Position numbers and translations under genes: made by a program
Assembly (NCBI GenBank): GCA_018648805.1
Contig: JABGQM010000035.1
Location: forward strand, 3,617 to 44,883
Origin: Verrucomicrobiota bacterium
Lineage (GTDB): Bacteria > Verrucomicrobiota > Kiritimatiellia > UBA8416 > JABMPJ01
Reading direction: 5' to 3'
DNA: 41,267 bases
In this document: positions 33,747-41,267 of the stretch, in pieces
How positions within the stretch are numbered: the first letter of the stretch is position 1
How the letters are laid out: every line of letters begins with the position of its first letter
Notes under the pieces: generated by a model
The model's input: the letters and a program-made list of their open reading frames with translations, nothing else
Told to the model about the DNA's origin: nothing
The model's database searches: none

Positions 33747-36700
33747 ATGAACAGACAGTTCATACACAGCATACTGATAAGCGGGTTGATTGTGGGGACC
33801 TCTTTCGGGCTGGAGAAGGAGACGTCGCTGGTCACAGGCAAGAACATCGGGAACCTGGCGGTTGCGGGTAAGCTCCTGGTCGATATGCACGCCGATTTCA
33901 TGATGAACCGGTCGTTCGAGAAGGATGCCGTTCTGCAGTGGTACAACATGGGCCTCTCCGGCGGCGGGAAGCACAGCATCGAAGTGGGGGGCAGCTTCGG
34001 CGATTTCGGATTGCATGTGCCGCACACGGAGCGGGACAAGGTTTATCCGCACGCTGTGAAGATCGGCAATGTGCAGGCCGCACAGTTCGACGGCGGCGAT
34101 ATCATGAAGGGCAACTTCGTGATTGAGGCGCCGGCTATGGGCGATGAGGATCTGGCCATTGAAGTATGGGTGCAGGACAAGCAACCTAAGCAGGGCGAGG
34201 TGATTTGTGGCTGGCAGTCGGCCGACGGCAAGCAGACCTCCGGCGCACTGACCTATCCGAAGCCGTTCAAGGGCTCCGACAAGATCCAGCTCATTACAGT
34301 CAATTGCACGGCCGAAACCGAAACCTGGTATGTCAACGGCAAGCAGGTCGCCAGCAGCGACCGCAAGCTGCGGATTGCCGAAGGCCACAAAATGGTGCTT
34401 GGCGGGGCATCCGCGCTGAAGCCCTCCTTCAACGGCAACCTCGTGGCATTGCGTCTGCACACAGACGCCATGACGGAAGAGGAAATTGCACACAATGCTA
34501 CGGGCGGCGTGATGCTGGGCACGGATCTGCATGACTGGTGGCGGATGGAAGGCGACGCGGAATGGCGCACTGACCGGTCGAAGCATTTTAAGAATTCTAT
34601 CTCGCGCAAGGGACGACTGGCCGACATGGACGAGCGGCAGCTCAAGGAGTACGAGGAACGCTTGCCCGGCATGTTCGAGATGGCGGAGAATCTTTACCAG
34701 CTCTACTCCGAAAGGCTGGCGTTGCGGTCATCCGTGGTCAGCAACAAGCGCGAGTACCGTGGCGATGGCGTCAAGTACACGATCCCGAACCAGCCGTCGA
34801 ACGGAAGCTGGATGGGATGGAGCGGCAAGCTGGGCTTCGGCTGGTCCTGCTCAGGAGCGGGCCACATCAATCCGCATGAACTTGTCCACGGCTGGCAGGC
34901 ACAGAGCGGCGGCGCTATGCAGGGGAACTATTGGGAAGCGCACGCGAACTTCCCGCAGACCTATGCCGGCATCTATCAGACGATTCCCGGCACTTGTGTG
35001 AGCCGCGTATGCATGTTCTTCCCTGCGAACGGCCGGGACTACTATCACGATCGCCTGATGTTTCAGCACCTGGCCGAAGAACCTGAATACGGCCCGATGT
35101 TTATCTCTAAGTTCTGGTATGACGGCGGCACAGGCAACGAAGACGACCAGAACTACCCGTGGCTGACGTTCCCTTTGATTGATCCTGATCCTTCAACCGA
35201 CCTCGGCTACGAATGGATGCGCATGGTCCAGAAGTGCATCACATGGGACTACCAAATTCACGGCGACAAGCCCGCTGACCACTACAAGCGTGAAGGAGCC
35301 TGGGATAAACCTGACATGACGCGTTACGGCCAGGTGCTGCTTGAGCAGATTCCTTATGACACCGATTGGTGGCGAGCTCCGAAGGAGATGTCGCCACAGC
35401 AACTCGGCTACAGCGTCTGCCCGCTGAAGATCGATGGCGGCACGGCGATGGCGTTGCTAGACGGTTATATCAGCAAGAAGCGCGGCGGCGATTGGCGTGC
35501 GGCATTTGTTGGCGTGAAGCCGAACGGCGATCCGGTATACGGCGATGTCGTCAAGACCGGCGGCACGGTCACACTGAAGACCGCGGGCCTCGATAAGCTC
35601 TACCTCATCGTCTGCGCGGTACCCACGAAGATCATGGCCATCAACATGACCGGCGATTTCCGATCGCTCGAGCAGGAGAAGTTCCCATACAAGCTCCAGC
35701 TGTCAGGTTGCACGCCGATTGACGTGCTGGCAAACAAACGACCAACGTCGGGCGGCAAGGCACATGCCAATGGCGGCGGGTTTGTTGCGGACGGCGCGGA
35801 GGTGGACGATTCGGCCTACGTTGGCCCCAACGCACAGATCTTGGGCAATGCCAAGGTGTTGGGCAACGCGCGGATCGAAGACTATGCCGTTGTAAACGAC
35901 TCGACCGTGCGTGACCACGCGATTGTCAGTGGCCACGCACTGGTAGCGGGTAACGCCATGGTGCAGGACCACGCGAAGGTGCGGGATTGGGGTCGCGCGA
36001 TAGAGGGTGCGACGATCAAGGACTACGGCAAAGTCATCGAGCACGGCACGCAGGCAAAGAAGGTGCTTGCGGGTTATTCCACGATCAAAGGCGTGGCGCA
36101 TTCGTTCGGCAATGTCAGCGGCAATTCGATGGTGGACGGCTCGTACGCGAAGGGGAACGAGGTGGACAAGGGCAAGTGGTTTACCTGGAGCTGGGGTAAG
36201 GGAAAGAACGCGGGCGAAGTTGACGAAGAGTTCGGCGGCATCTATATGCGAATGAACTTTGATGCAGCGCATGAATGGATGGCGCCAGATGACTTTGGCG
36301 CGACCTGGGGTTACCTAGTAGGGAATCCCACCTTCGACGTGCGTGTCACGGACGGACCGCAGCCCGCCACGAACGGTGTGTTGGTGCTTAACGGTAAGGA
36401 CCAGTTCGTTGAACTGCAGAGCGATGTGGCGGACATGAGCGACCTCACGATGGTCGCGGCGGTCACCTGGCAGGGCAAGGGCGACGCGGCGATCGCAGAG
36501 TTCTCGAACGACAAGGGCGAGCGCGTCTTCCTCGGCACCAAGCGTGGCAAGCTCGTGTTCTCGATCAGCAAGGGTGACGAGACGCAATCGATCAAGGGTC
36601 CGACGCTGAAGCAGGGCGTGCTGACGGAGATCATGGTTGTGTTGTCGGCAGACAGCGGGAAACTGTTTGTCGATGACGAAGAGGTCGCCGGCAACACGGA

Positions 36701-37643
36701 GATGACTCTGAACCCGGATGACGTGAATGCGACAGAGTGCTACCTGGGTCGCGGGCGCGGCGGCAACTATTTCAAGGGCACGATCGACGCGTTCGAGGTC
36801 TACTCGGTGTCGCTCAAGGACGAAATCCCGCCCACGCCGAATCCGGCGACGCTCAGCTCGAAGCCGCTGTTCGTGAATCCGAAGACGGTTGTGATGCAGG
36901 CAGAAGTGGGCGCGGACCCGTTGGGCGGTGTTGAGTATTTCTTCGCCGAGACCAGCGGCAACCCGGGCGGCGACGACAGCGGCTGGATCAAGGAGGCCGC
37001 ATACAAGGACACCGGGCTCGAGCCGGGCAAGGAGTACGTCTACACGGTCAAGATGCGCGATGCGTCCGGGAACGTTGGCAAAGCGTCTGCGCCGGCGAAG
37101 GCGACGTGGACGGGCGGCGAGGCGTTCCAGAGCGCCGACGGCAAGACGATTGTGATCGAAGCCGAAAGCTACACACGCCGTGTTGCTGGTGCGGGTGCTG
37201 GTCGTGGCATTGAGTGGAAACTGCAGGACAAGCCGGGGTGTTCGGGCAAGGGCCTGATGGCCGCCTTGCCGGACAAGGGCACGGGGGTGGACGCCGGTTA
37301 TGAAAGCCAGTGTCCGCGGTTGGATTACCTGGTCAATTTCCCGGCGAAGGGCAAGTACACGGTCTGGATGCGCTCGTGGGGCGCGAATCCCAACGGTGAC
37401 TCGATCTTTCTCGGAATGGATCTGAAGGGCTCGGACAAGAGCCTGTTCCATATTGGCAACGGCAAGCTACAGTGGCAGAAGCATCATCACGATCACGCGT
37501 TCGATGTGACCGAGCCGGGCATGCATACCATCCATGTGTGGATGCGTGAGGATGGCAGTGCGTTTGACAAACTGGTCATCACGCTGGATCGCGGGATGAT
37601 AACTCCCGAAGGCAACGGCCCAGCAGAGAGCCGCCAGCAGTAG
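33747..37643 (+). CDS. Giant secreted LamG / HELVH zincin-like / hexapeptide / LamG / FN3 / CBM-like protein
   Basis: 1,298 residues. Ribosome-binding sequence AGGAGA sits just before ATG 33747; a signal segment (FIHSILISGLIVGTSFG) follows. A LamG-like domain covers about 80-250 (AAQFDGGDIMKGNFVIEAP, TWYVNGKQVASSDRK). The zincin-like domain has H377-E-L-V-H381 followed by GNYWEAHANF, whose Glu is a plausible third ligand; this HEXXH...WEA arrangement recalls DUF6055-type proteins (from memory, unverified). Hexapeptide repeats at about 675-770 are very regular (AYVGPNAQILGNAKVLGNAR, then IVSGHALVAGNAMVQDHAKV). A second LamG is at about 870-1020, an FN3 at about 1025-1125 (GLEPGKEYVYTVKMRD), and a CBM-like sandwich at about 1130-1285 (VIEAESYTRR, GKYTVWMRSWG). 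It is 2 bp upstream of a sulfatase gene. Confidence 0.86.
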   Translation: MNRQFIHSILISGLIVGTSFGLEKETSLVTGKNIGNLAVAGKLLVDMHADFMMNRSFEKDAVLQWYNMGLSGGGKHSIEVGGSFGDFGLHVPHTERDKVYPHAVKIGNVQAAQFDGGDIMKGNFVIEAPAMGDEDLAIEVWVQDKQPKQGEVICGWQSADGKQTSGALTYPKPFKGSDKIQLITVNCTAETETWYVNGKQVASSDRKLRIAEGHKMVLGGASALKPSFNGNLVALRLHTDAMTEEEIAHNATGGVMLGTDLHDWWRMEGDAEWRTDRSKHFKNSISRKGRLADMDERQLKEYEERLPGMFEMAENLYQLYSERLALRSSVVSNKREYRGDGVKYTIPNQPSNGSWMGWSGKLGFGWSCSGAGHINPHELVHGWQAQSGGAMQGNYWEAHANFPQTYAGIYQTIPGTCVSRVCMFFPANGRDYYHDRLMFQHLAEEPEYGPMFISKFWYDGGTGNEDDQNYPWLTFPLIDPDPSTDLGYEWMRMVQKCITWDYQIHGDKPADHYKREGAWDKPDMTRYGQVLLEQIPYDTDWWRAPKEMSPQQLGYSVCPLKIDGGTAMALLDGYISKKRGGDWRAAFVGVKPNGDPVYGDVVKTGGTVTLKTAGLDKLYLIVCAVPTKIMAINMTGDFRSLEQEKFPYKLQLSGCTPIDVLANKRPTSGGKAHANGGGFVADGAEVDDSAYVGPNAQILGNAKVLGNARIEDYAVVNDSTVRDHAIVSGHALVAGNAMVQDHAKVRDWGRAIEGATIKDYGKVIEHGTQAKKVLAGYSTIKGVAHSFGNVSGNSMVDGSYAKGNEVDKGKWFTWSWGKGKNAGEVDEEFGGIYMRMNFDAAHEWMAPDDFGATWGYLVGNPTFDVRVTDGPQPATNGVLVLNGKDQFVELQSDVADMSDLTMVAAVTWQGKGDAAIAEFSNDKGERVFLGTKRGKLVFSISKGDETQSIKGPTLKQGVLTEIMVVLSADSGKLFVDDEEVAGNTEMTLNPDDVNATECYLGRGRGGNYFKGTIDAFEVYSVSLKDEIPPTPNPATLSSKPLFVNPKTVVMQAEVGADPLGGVEYFFAETSGNPGGDDSGWIKEAAYKDTGLEPGKEYVYTVKMRDASGNVGKASAPAKATWTGGEAFQSADGKTIVIEAESYTRRVAGAGAGRGIEWKLQDKPGCSGKGLMAALPDKGTGVDAGYESQCPRLDYLVNFPAKGKYTVWMRSWGANPNGDSIFLGMDLKGSDKSLFHIGNGKLQWQKHHHDHAFDVTEPGMHTIHVWMREDGSAFDKLVITLDRGMITPEGNGPAESRQQ

Positions 37644-37645
37644 CT

Positions 37646-39319
37646 ATGCAACGACGTGACATTTTGAGTTTAATGGGTATCAGTGTGGCCGGCATGGTGT
37701 TGTGGGCCGGCACCGTCACAGGTGCTGAAGCCGCACGTTCGACCGGCCGACCGAATCTTGTCCTTATCATGGCCGACGACATGGGGTTCAGCGACATTGG
37801 CTGCTACGGCAGTGAGATCAAGACGCCCAATCTTGACAAGCTGGCCGGGGACGGTGTCCGGTTCAGGCGTTTCTACAACGGCGCGCGGTGTTGTCCGTCA
37901 CGCGCTTCATTGCTGACCGGTCTATACGCACACCAGGCGGGTATGGGTGGCATGGAGCCGGATCGCAAGGTGCCGGGCTATCGCGGCAACATCAACAAGC
38001 AGTGCGTGACTATTGCCGAGGCGATGAAGACGAACGGCTATGCGACGTACATGTCCGGTAAGTGGCACCTGACGCGTCACGCCAGGGCCTGGGAGCCGGA
38101 AGAGCCGAAGTTCAATTGGCCGCGGCAGCGTGGGTTTGACAGGTTCTACGGGATCATCGGTGGCGCTGACGACTACTTTGCACCACGCGGGCTGGTGCGG
38201 GACAACACGAGCATCGGGCAAGAGGCGAAGGACGATCCCGGCTACTACTTCACGGATGCGGTGAGTGACAGTGCCGTGGGGTATATCAACGACCACTGCA
38301 AGAACAGCCCGGACAAGCCCTTCTTCGCCTATGTTGCCTACACGGCACCGCATTGGAAGCTGATGGCGCTGAAGCGCGATATCGCGAAGTACAAGGGGCG
38401 CTATGACGAGGGCTGGGATGTGCTGCGCAAGGAGCGCCATGAGCGGATGATCACGATGGGGATCATTGACAAGAAGTGGCCGTTGTCGCCGCGCGACGAG
38501 CGTGTGTTGCCGTGGAAGGATGCCACGGCCTCGGCCGTGGGTGGCAAGGTCGAGGAGGCCCTGAAGATCACGGGCGTGTCGCTGCAGTCAGAGATGGCGC
38601 GCAAGATGGAAGTGTATGCCGCGATGATTGATAACATGGACCAGGGCATTGGCCGGCTCGTGAAGGCGTTGAAGAAGAACGGCCAGCTTGAAAACACGTT
38701 GATCCTGTTTCTCTCCGACAACGGGGGATGTGACGAGTGGGGGACGTATGGGTTCGGATGGAATCGCATGAAGAAGAACAAGGCGCTGGCGGGCATGCGC
38801 GAAACGTCGATCAGCTACGGTCCGGCCTGGGCGCATGTGAGCAACACGCCGTTTCGTTGGTACAAGCTGTATGTGCATGAAGGCGGCATATCGACGCCGT
38901 TGATCGCGCATTGGCCGGCACGGATCAAGGACAAAGGCGCGTTTCGTGATCAGGTGGGTCATATCATGGATGTGATGCCGACGTTCATTGACGCGGCGGG
39001 CGGTAAGTACCCGACGGACTATGACGGCAATAAGATTCATCCAATGGAAGGGGTGAGTTTGTTGCCGGCGTTTGAGGGCAAGGATCTCAAGCGGAAGGCG
39101 CCGATCTTCTGGGAGCATATTGGGAACCGGGCCGTGCGGGACGGGAAGTGGAAGCTCGTGTCGTTGCGTGGCGCCCCGGACGACTGGGAGCTGTATGATA
39201 TTGAGGCGGACCGGACGGAGATGAGTAATCTGGCCGACGCGCATCCGGAGCTTGTGGCGCGTATGGCCGCGGCCTGGCATGCGTGGTCGCAGCGGTGCAA
39301 CGTGGTGCCGCGGCAGTGA
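37646..39319 (+). CDS. Secreted arylsulfatase with canonical CCPSR site
   Basis: 557 residues. ATG 37646 is 2 nt after the previous stop with no clear ribosome-binding site, so translation is probably coupled. The N-terminus MQRRDILSLMGISVAGMVLW resembles a twin-arginine signal. Sulfatase hallmarks: NLVLIMADDMGFSDIGCYG with metal aspartates, ARCCPSRASLLTG with C82 as the formylglycine precursor (C-C-P-S-R fits C-x-P-S-R), MSGKWHL, YTAPHWKL and FLSDNGG. The length and the R-x-x-D-G-KWKLV element near the C-terminus suit arylsulfatases of the S1 class. Export through Tat would fit a sulfatase modified before secretion (inference). It cleaves sulfate esters of glycans. It shares little with the sulfatase at 6634 beyond the fold. 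Confidence 0.93.
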   Translation: MQRRDILSLMGISVAGMVLWAGTVTGAEAARSTGRPNLVLIMADDMGFSDIGCYGSEIKTPNLDKLAGDGVRFRRFYNGARCCPSRASLLTGLYAHQAGMGGMEPDRKVPGYRGNINKQCVTIAEAMKTNGYATYMSGKWHLTRHARAWEPEEPKFNWPRQRGFDRFYGIIGGADDYFAPRGLVRDNTSIGQEAKDDPGYYFTDAVSDSAVGYINDHCKNSPDKPFFAYVAYTAPHWKLMALKRDIAKYKGRYDEGWDVLRKERHERMITMGIIDKKWPLSPRDERVLPWKDATASAVGGKVEEALKITGVSLQSEMARKMEVYAAMIDNMDQGIGRLVKALKKNGQLENTLILFLSDNGGCDEWGTYGFGWNRMKKNKALAGMRETSISYGPAWAHVSNTPFRWYKLYVHEGGISTPLIAHWPARIKDKGAFRDQVGHIMDVMPTFIDAAGGKYPTDYDGNKIHPMEGVSLLPAFEGKDLKRKAPIFWEHIGNRAVRDGKWKLVSLRGAPDDWELYDIEADRTEMSNLADAHPELVARMAAAWHAWSQRCNVVPRQ

Positions 39320-39372
39320 CCCGGTAGCCCGTATACAAGGCGGTAACTAGACAGAAGAGAGGAACAGACACT

Positions 39373-40524
39373 ATGAATGGACGAGAACTTCATCAGGCAA
39401 TATACAGCGGCGAGCCCTTTGACCGACTGCCGGTCATTGGCCTTGAGGGGTGGACCGAAGCAGTGGAGCGTTGGCGCACCGAAGGCCTCGAAGAAGGCGT
39501 GGACCCCAACGAGGCGCTCGGCCTGATCTCAGACGACAACACGAGCCTCCCGCTGAACCTCAACATGTATCCGCTCTTCGAGCTCGAGATCCTGGAGAAG
39601 GACGAACAGTACGTTACTGTCATTGATGAGTTCAAGGTGACCAAGAGGGTGTTCAAGGAGGACTTCGATCGGACCGAGGGGAACATGAGGCAGTCGGGCG
39701 CGATGAGTTCGATGTCGCACTGGATCGATTTCCCGGTCAAAGACATGAACTCATGGAAAGAAATCTTCGAAGAGCGATTCCGTGCCACACCGGAAGGTCG
39801 CATTCCGGAGGACATCAACGTCGATGGCGACAAGATCAAGCAGCGCGCCGAGACGAGATGGGTGTCACACTTTTCATTTCCGTTCGGTGGCATGTTCAGC
39901 GCCGTCCGTCAACTCATGGGCCTGGAAGGGGCGATCTTCGCCATGTCCGACGACCCCGAGCTGGTCCGTACGATCGTGTCGGATCTTGGCAGCTTCTATG
40001 CCGAATCATTCGCCATGCTGCTCCCGGAATACCGGCTCGATCAGATAGCATGCTTTGAAGACATGTGTTCGAACAGGGCGCCGTTGATCTCCCCCGCGAT
40101 GTTCAGGGAGTTCTTCATGCCTGCCTACAAGGAATACCTGGGCAGGCTCAAAGACATGGGCGTACTGCAGGCATTCATTGATACCGACGGCGATGCTCGC
40201 CGAATCATCCCTGAGCTCGTGGAATGCGGCTTTACGGCGATGTGGCCCTGCGAGATCAAGGCGGGCATGGATCCACGTGAACTACTTGAGCAATACCCAA
40301 CCCTGTCCTTCGTTGGCGGCATTGACAAGGTGGCCGTGGCCACGGGCGGCGAGGCGCTCGAACAGGAATGCGCACGGCGCTTCAAGACCGCATGGGATCT
40401 CGGCCGCTACTTGCCCGCGCTCGATCACCTCGCGCCGCCGGATATCTCGTGGGAGAGCGCTCAGCGCTACGCTCGTATCGTACGTGCGTGCTCGAGCGGG
40501 CCCAATGGGCTGAGCTGTGGGTAG
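39373..40524 (+). CDS. Uroporphyrinogen decarboxylase (URO-D) family protein
   Basis: 383 residues, no signal peptide, so cytoplasmic. AGAGGA at 39358-39363 precedes ATG 39373. The fold is recognised from the opening LHQAIYSGEPFDRLPVIGLE, SFPFGGMFSAVRQLMGLEG, MSDDPELVRTIVSDLG, ISPAMFREFFMPAYKEYLGR, FIDTDGDARRIIPELVECGF and LSFVGGIDKVAVATGG. Family knowledge: besides haem synthesis, this fold includes corrinoid-dependent methyltransferases (MtaA/MtbA-like), and many PVC genomes hold numerous unassigned copies. The N-terminus lacks the usual R-x-P-x-W-x-M-R-Q-A-G-R motif of true HemE, so a methyltransferase-like or unknown role is more likely. It is 53 bp from the sulfatase gene and may use methyl or methoxy groups freed from the glycan (inference). 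Confidence 0.85.
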   Translation: MNGRELHQAIYSGEPFDRLPVIGLEGWTEAVERWRTEGLEEGVDPNEALGLISDDNTSLPLNLNMYPLFELEILEKDEQYVTVIDEFKVTKRVFKEDFDRTEGNMRQSGAMSSMSHWIDFPVKDMNSWKEIFEERFRATPEGRIPEDINVDGDKIKQRAETRWVSHFSFPFGGMFSAVRQLMGLEGAIFAMSDDPELVRTIVSDLGSFYAESFAMLLPEYRLDQIACFEDMCSNRAPLISPAMFREFFMPAYKEYLGRLKDMGVLQAFIDTDGDARRIIPELVECGFTAMWPCEIKAGMDPRELLEQYPTLSFVGGIDKVAVATGGEALEQECARRFKTAWDLGRYLPALDHLAPPDISWESAQRYARIVRACSSGPNGLSCG

Positions 40525-40531
40525 GGCAGCG

Positions 40532-40796
40532 CAGGGATTAGGGATTAGGCTCTAGGTGATGACTGCCACGACATCGTTAACGCCTTTTAGTGCCAAGACA
40601 TCGTTAACGGCGAGCGACTGCGACCGGCCGCACGCGAGGATCGAGAGTTGCCCGCCGAGGAGGGAAGCGGGTCGGTTAAGTGTATCCGAGTAAGTGTTGG
40701 GGTTAAGAGTGCGAGTAAGAGTACGGTTAAGTGTGTGGGAAACTGCTTCTTACACTTACTCGACCCACTTCGTCGCCACCCTTAACCGGATACACT
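40532..40796. repeat. Composite palindromic repeat, copy 4 (right end missing)
   Basis: Just after the URO-D stop come heptamers TAGGGAT, TAGGCTC and TAGGTGA (40539-40559, preceded by a partial unit). Then the left terminal doublet TGCCACGACATCGTTAACG (40564-40582) and TGCCAAGACATCGTTAAC (40591-40608), exactly 27 bp apart as in copy 2. The core holds TTAAGTGTATCCG (40676-40688) and its partial inverse CGGATACACT (40787-40796), where similarity to copies 1 and 2 ends abruptly. The right linker and right terminal doublet are absent. What follows is the IS110-like element. Confidence 0.82.
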
Positions 40797-40811
40797 GGTA
40801 TGTTCCTCTCT

Positions 40812-40944
40812 GAGAGTTATTCATAGCCCCCGTCTCCGAGAGAATGGGCCTTGCTCAGCTCGTCGGAGCGGAGGCGGGGGCTGTGAGTAACTCTCTCCCT
40901 GGAGGGGGGACTGGGGGGAGGCCCCGAAAAAGAGGCCTTTCCCC
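40812..40944 (+). ncRNA. Candidate bridge-RNA-like structured region upstream of IS110 transposase
   Basis: Stem 1: 40812-40838 pairs with 40869-40895 over 27 bp with no bulge. The three positions that are not Watson-Crick are all G-U when read as plus-strand RNA; the loop is 30 nt (40839-40868). Stem 2: 40913-40923 (GGGGGGAGGCC) pairs with 40934-40944 (GGCCTTTCCCC) over 11 bp with two G-U pairs and an A-rich 10-nt loop. Consistent G-U rather than A-C mismatches supports folding as plus-strand RNA. In IS110-group elements a bridge RNA is encoded in the non-coding end upstream of the transposase, which is the position here. No guide match to the flanking repeat was found by eye. Confidence 0.4.
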
Positions 40945-40959
40945 GACAATCAAAAAAGA

Positions 40960-41022
40960 GCCAGACCTCATGTTGGTTGCGATATAATCGCAACAACCAA
41001 AAACAACAAGAGGAGGTCTGGC
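40960..41022 (+). promoter_or_regulatory. Stem sequestering the transposase ribosome-binding site
   Basis: GCCAGACCTC (40960-40969) is exactly complementary to GAGGTCTGGC (41013-41022). The right arm overlaps the transposase Shine-Dalgarno AGGAGG (41011-41016), 7 nt before ATG 41024. Between the arms is a second stem, GTTGCGAT (40976-40983) with ATCGCAAC (40987-40994), loop ATA. When the outer stem forms, the ribosome-binding site is largely hidden, which would limit translation. Such control is known for other IS transposases; here it is inferred from sequence only. Confidence 0.5.
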
Positions 41023-41023
41023 A

Positions 41024-41267
41024 ATGAGTAAGTATAGAAGAAGAGGCCGAGGAAAGGGAACAAAATGTCGGAAGAAGATAGACAATACTCTCCGGCAGCG
41101 TGTGCGCAAAATAGGCGGCGATAAGTTTGGAGTGCTGGTGGTGGATTCGTCCAAGAAAAATGCGGAGATGTGGCTGACCGACTTCTACGGTGAGCCGCTG
41201 TGGGATGAGTCTCGCACCGTCCCGATTACTCGTGGTCACTTGGACCAAATAATGAACGTTGTCGGCG
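41024..41267 (+). CDS. IS110-family transposase, N-terminal fragment
   Basis: 81 residues are visible; the gene continues past the window end. ATG 41024 has AGGAGG 7 nt upstream. A strongly basic start (SKYRRRGRGKGTKCRKK) leads to KFGVLVVDSSKKNAEMWLTD followed by FYGEPLWDE. This matches the first block of the IS110 DEDD RuvC-like domain ('vGiDvaK....a.l.d..G'), with D41 the likely first catalytic residue. The rest of the DEDD set and the C-terminal serine domain lie outside, so an intact enzyme cannot be claimed. Family knowledge: these recombinases use a bridge RNA to choose target and donor. Confidence 0.68.
   Translation, partial: MSKYRRRGRGKGTKCRKKIDNTLRQRVRKIGGDKFGVLVVDSSKKNAEMWLTDFYGEPLWDESRTVPITRGHLDQIMNVVG

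Larger units (their letters stand above)
40797..41267 (+). mobile_element. IS110-like element, 5' end and partial transposase
   Basis: The left boundary is placed where repeat copy 4 stops matching its relatives; the exact junction is uncertain. It comprises about 225 bp of non-coding DNA with strong hairpins, then a transposase reading frame that runs off the window. No terminal inverted repeats can be defined with one end only, as is normal for IS110. IS110 relatives are known to insert into extragenic palindromes such as REP sequences, so insertion in this palindrome fits. A deletion or rearrangement of copy 4 unrelated to transposition remains possible. Confidence 0.55.

Noticed and set aside
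40797..41023. Bridge-RNA guide matching the flanking repeat arm
   Set aside because: I looked for GGATACAC or its complement in the candidate RNA and found none, so no guide-target match can be claimed.
40817..41248. 143-codon minus-strand reading frame across the IS110 5' region
   Set aside because: It runs antisense to the transposase start and through the hairpins; its product looks like translated non-coding DNA, with low-complexity Ser/Cys/Leu runs and no recognisable domain.

Overview
The window reads as a piece of a marine-type PVC-superphylum chromosome, most like Kiritimatiellota or related Verrucomicrobiota. This is inferred from gene content: many secreted sulfatases, SUMF1-fold proteins, PQQ/malectin fusions, a hydrazine-synthase-alpha-like dihaem protein and very long LamG proteins. 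No rRNA or other marker gene is present to settle it. All convincing genes lie on the plus strand, and most products carry signal peptides, so the locus makes a secretome for complex glycans.

Layout. 1-485 is the 3' end of a TonB-dependent receptor, followed at once by a PQQ/methyltransferase-like/malectin fusion (491-4090). A GH29 fucosidase without a signal peptide follows (4398-5870). Two head-to-tail copies of an unusual composite palindromic repeat come next (5868-6566), then a sulfatase with a degenerate active-site motif (6634-8151). From 8373 to 30879 there is a tightly packed run: dihaem HzsA-like protein, SUMF1 protein, SUMF1 protein, giant HEXXH protein, SGNH esterase, giant HEXXH protein, SUMF1 protein, giant HEXXH protein. 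Several of these pairs are joined by 4-nt start/stop overlaps. A third repeat copy lies in 30974-31156. Then come a GH127 beta-L-arabinofuranosidase (31241-33592), a fourth giant HEXXH protein (33747-37643), a canonical sulfatase (37646-39319) and a URO-D-fold protein (39373-40524). A fourth repeat copy is broken at 40796, and beyond it is the 5' part of an IS110-like element whose transposase runs off the window.

How it may work together (inference). The fucosidase, arabinofuranosidase, two sulfatases and SGNH esterase suit a sulfated, possibly acetylated, fucose- and arabinose-containing polysaccharide or glycoprotein. The four giant HEXXH proteins combine a gluzincin-like metal site with LamG, PA14, FN3 or CBM-like modules and, in three of them, a hexapeptide-repeat beta-helix. 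They look like surface proteins acting on glycoprotein or cell-wall material. SUMF1-fold proteins sit beside two or three of them and lack the FGE cysteine pair, which suggests a role other than sulfatase activation.

The most unusual structures are: (i) the composite repeat, with a TAAG/CTTA palindromic core inside 27-bp-spaced terminal doublets inside degenerate heptamer tracts; (ii) the giant HEXXH family and its SUMF1 partners; and (iii) the folded, G-U-rich RNA-like region upstream of the IS110-like transposase, a candidate bridge RNA.
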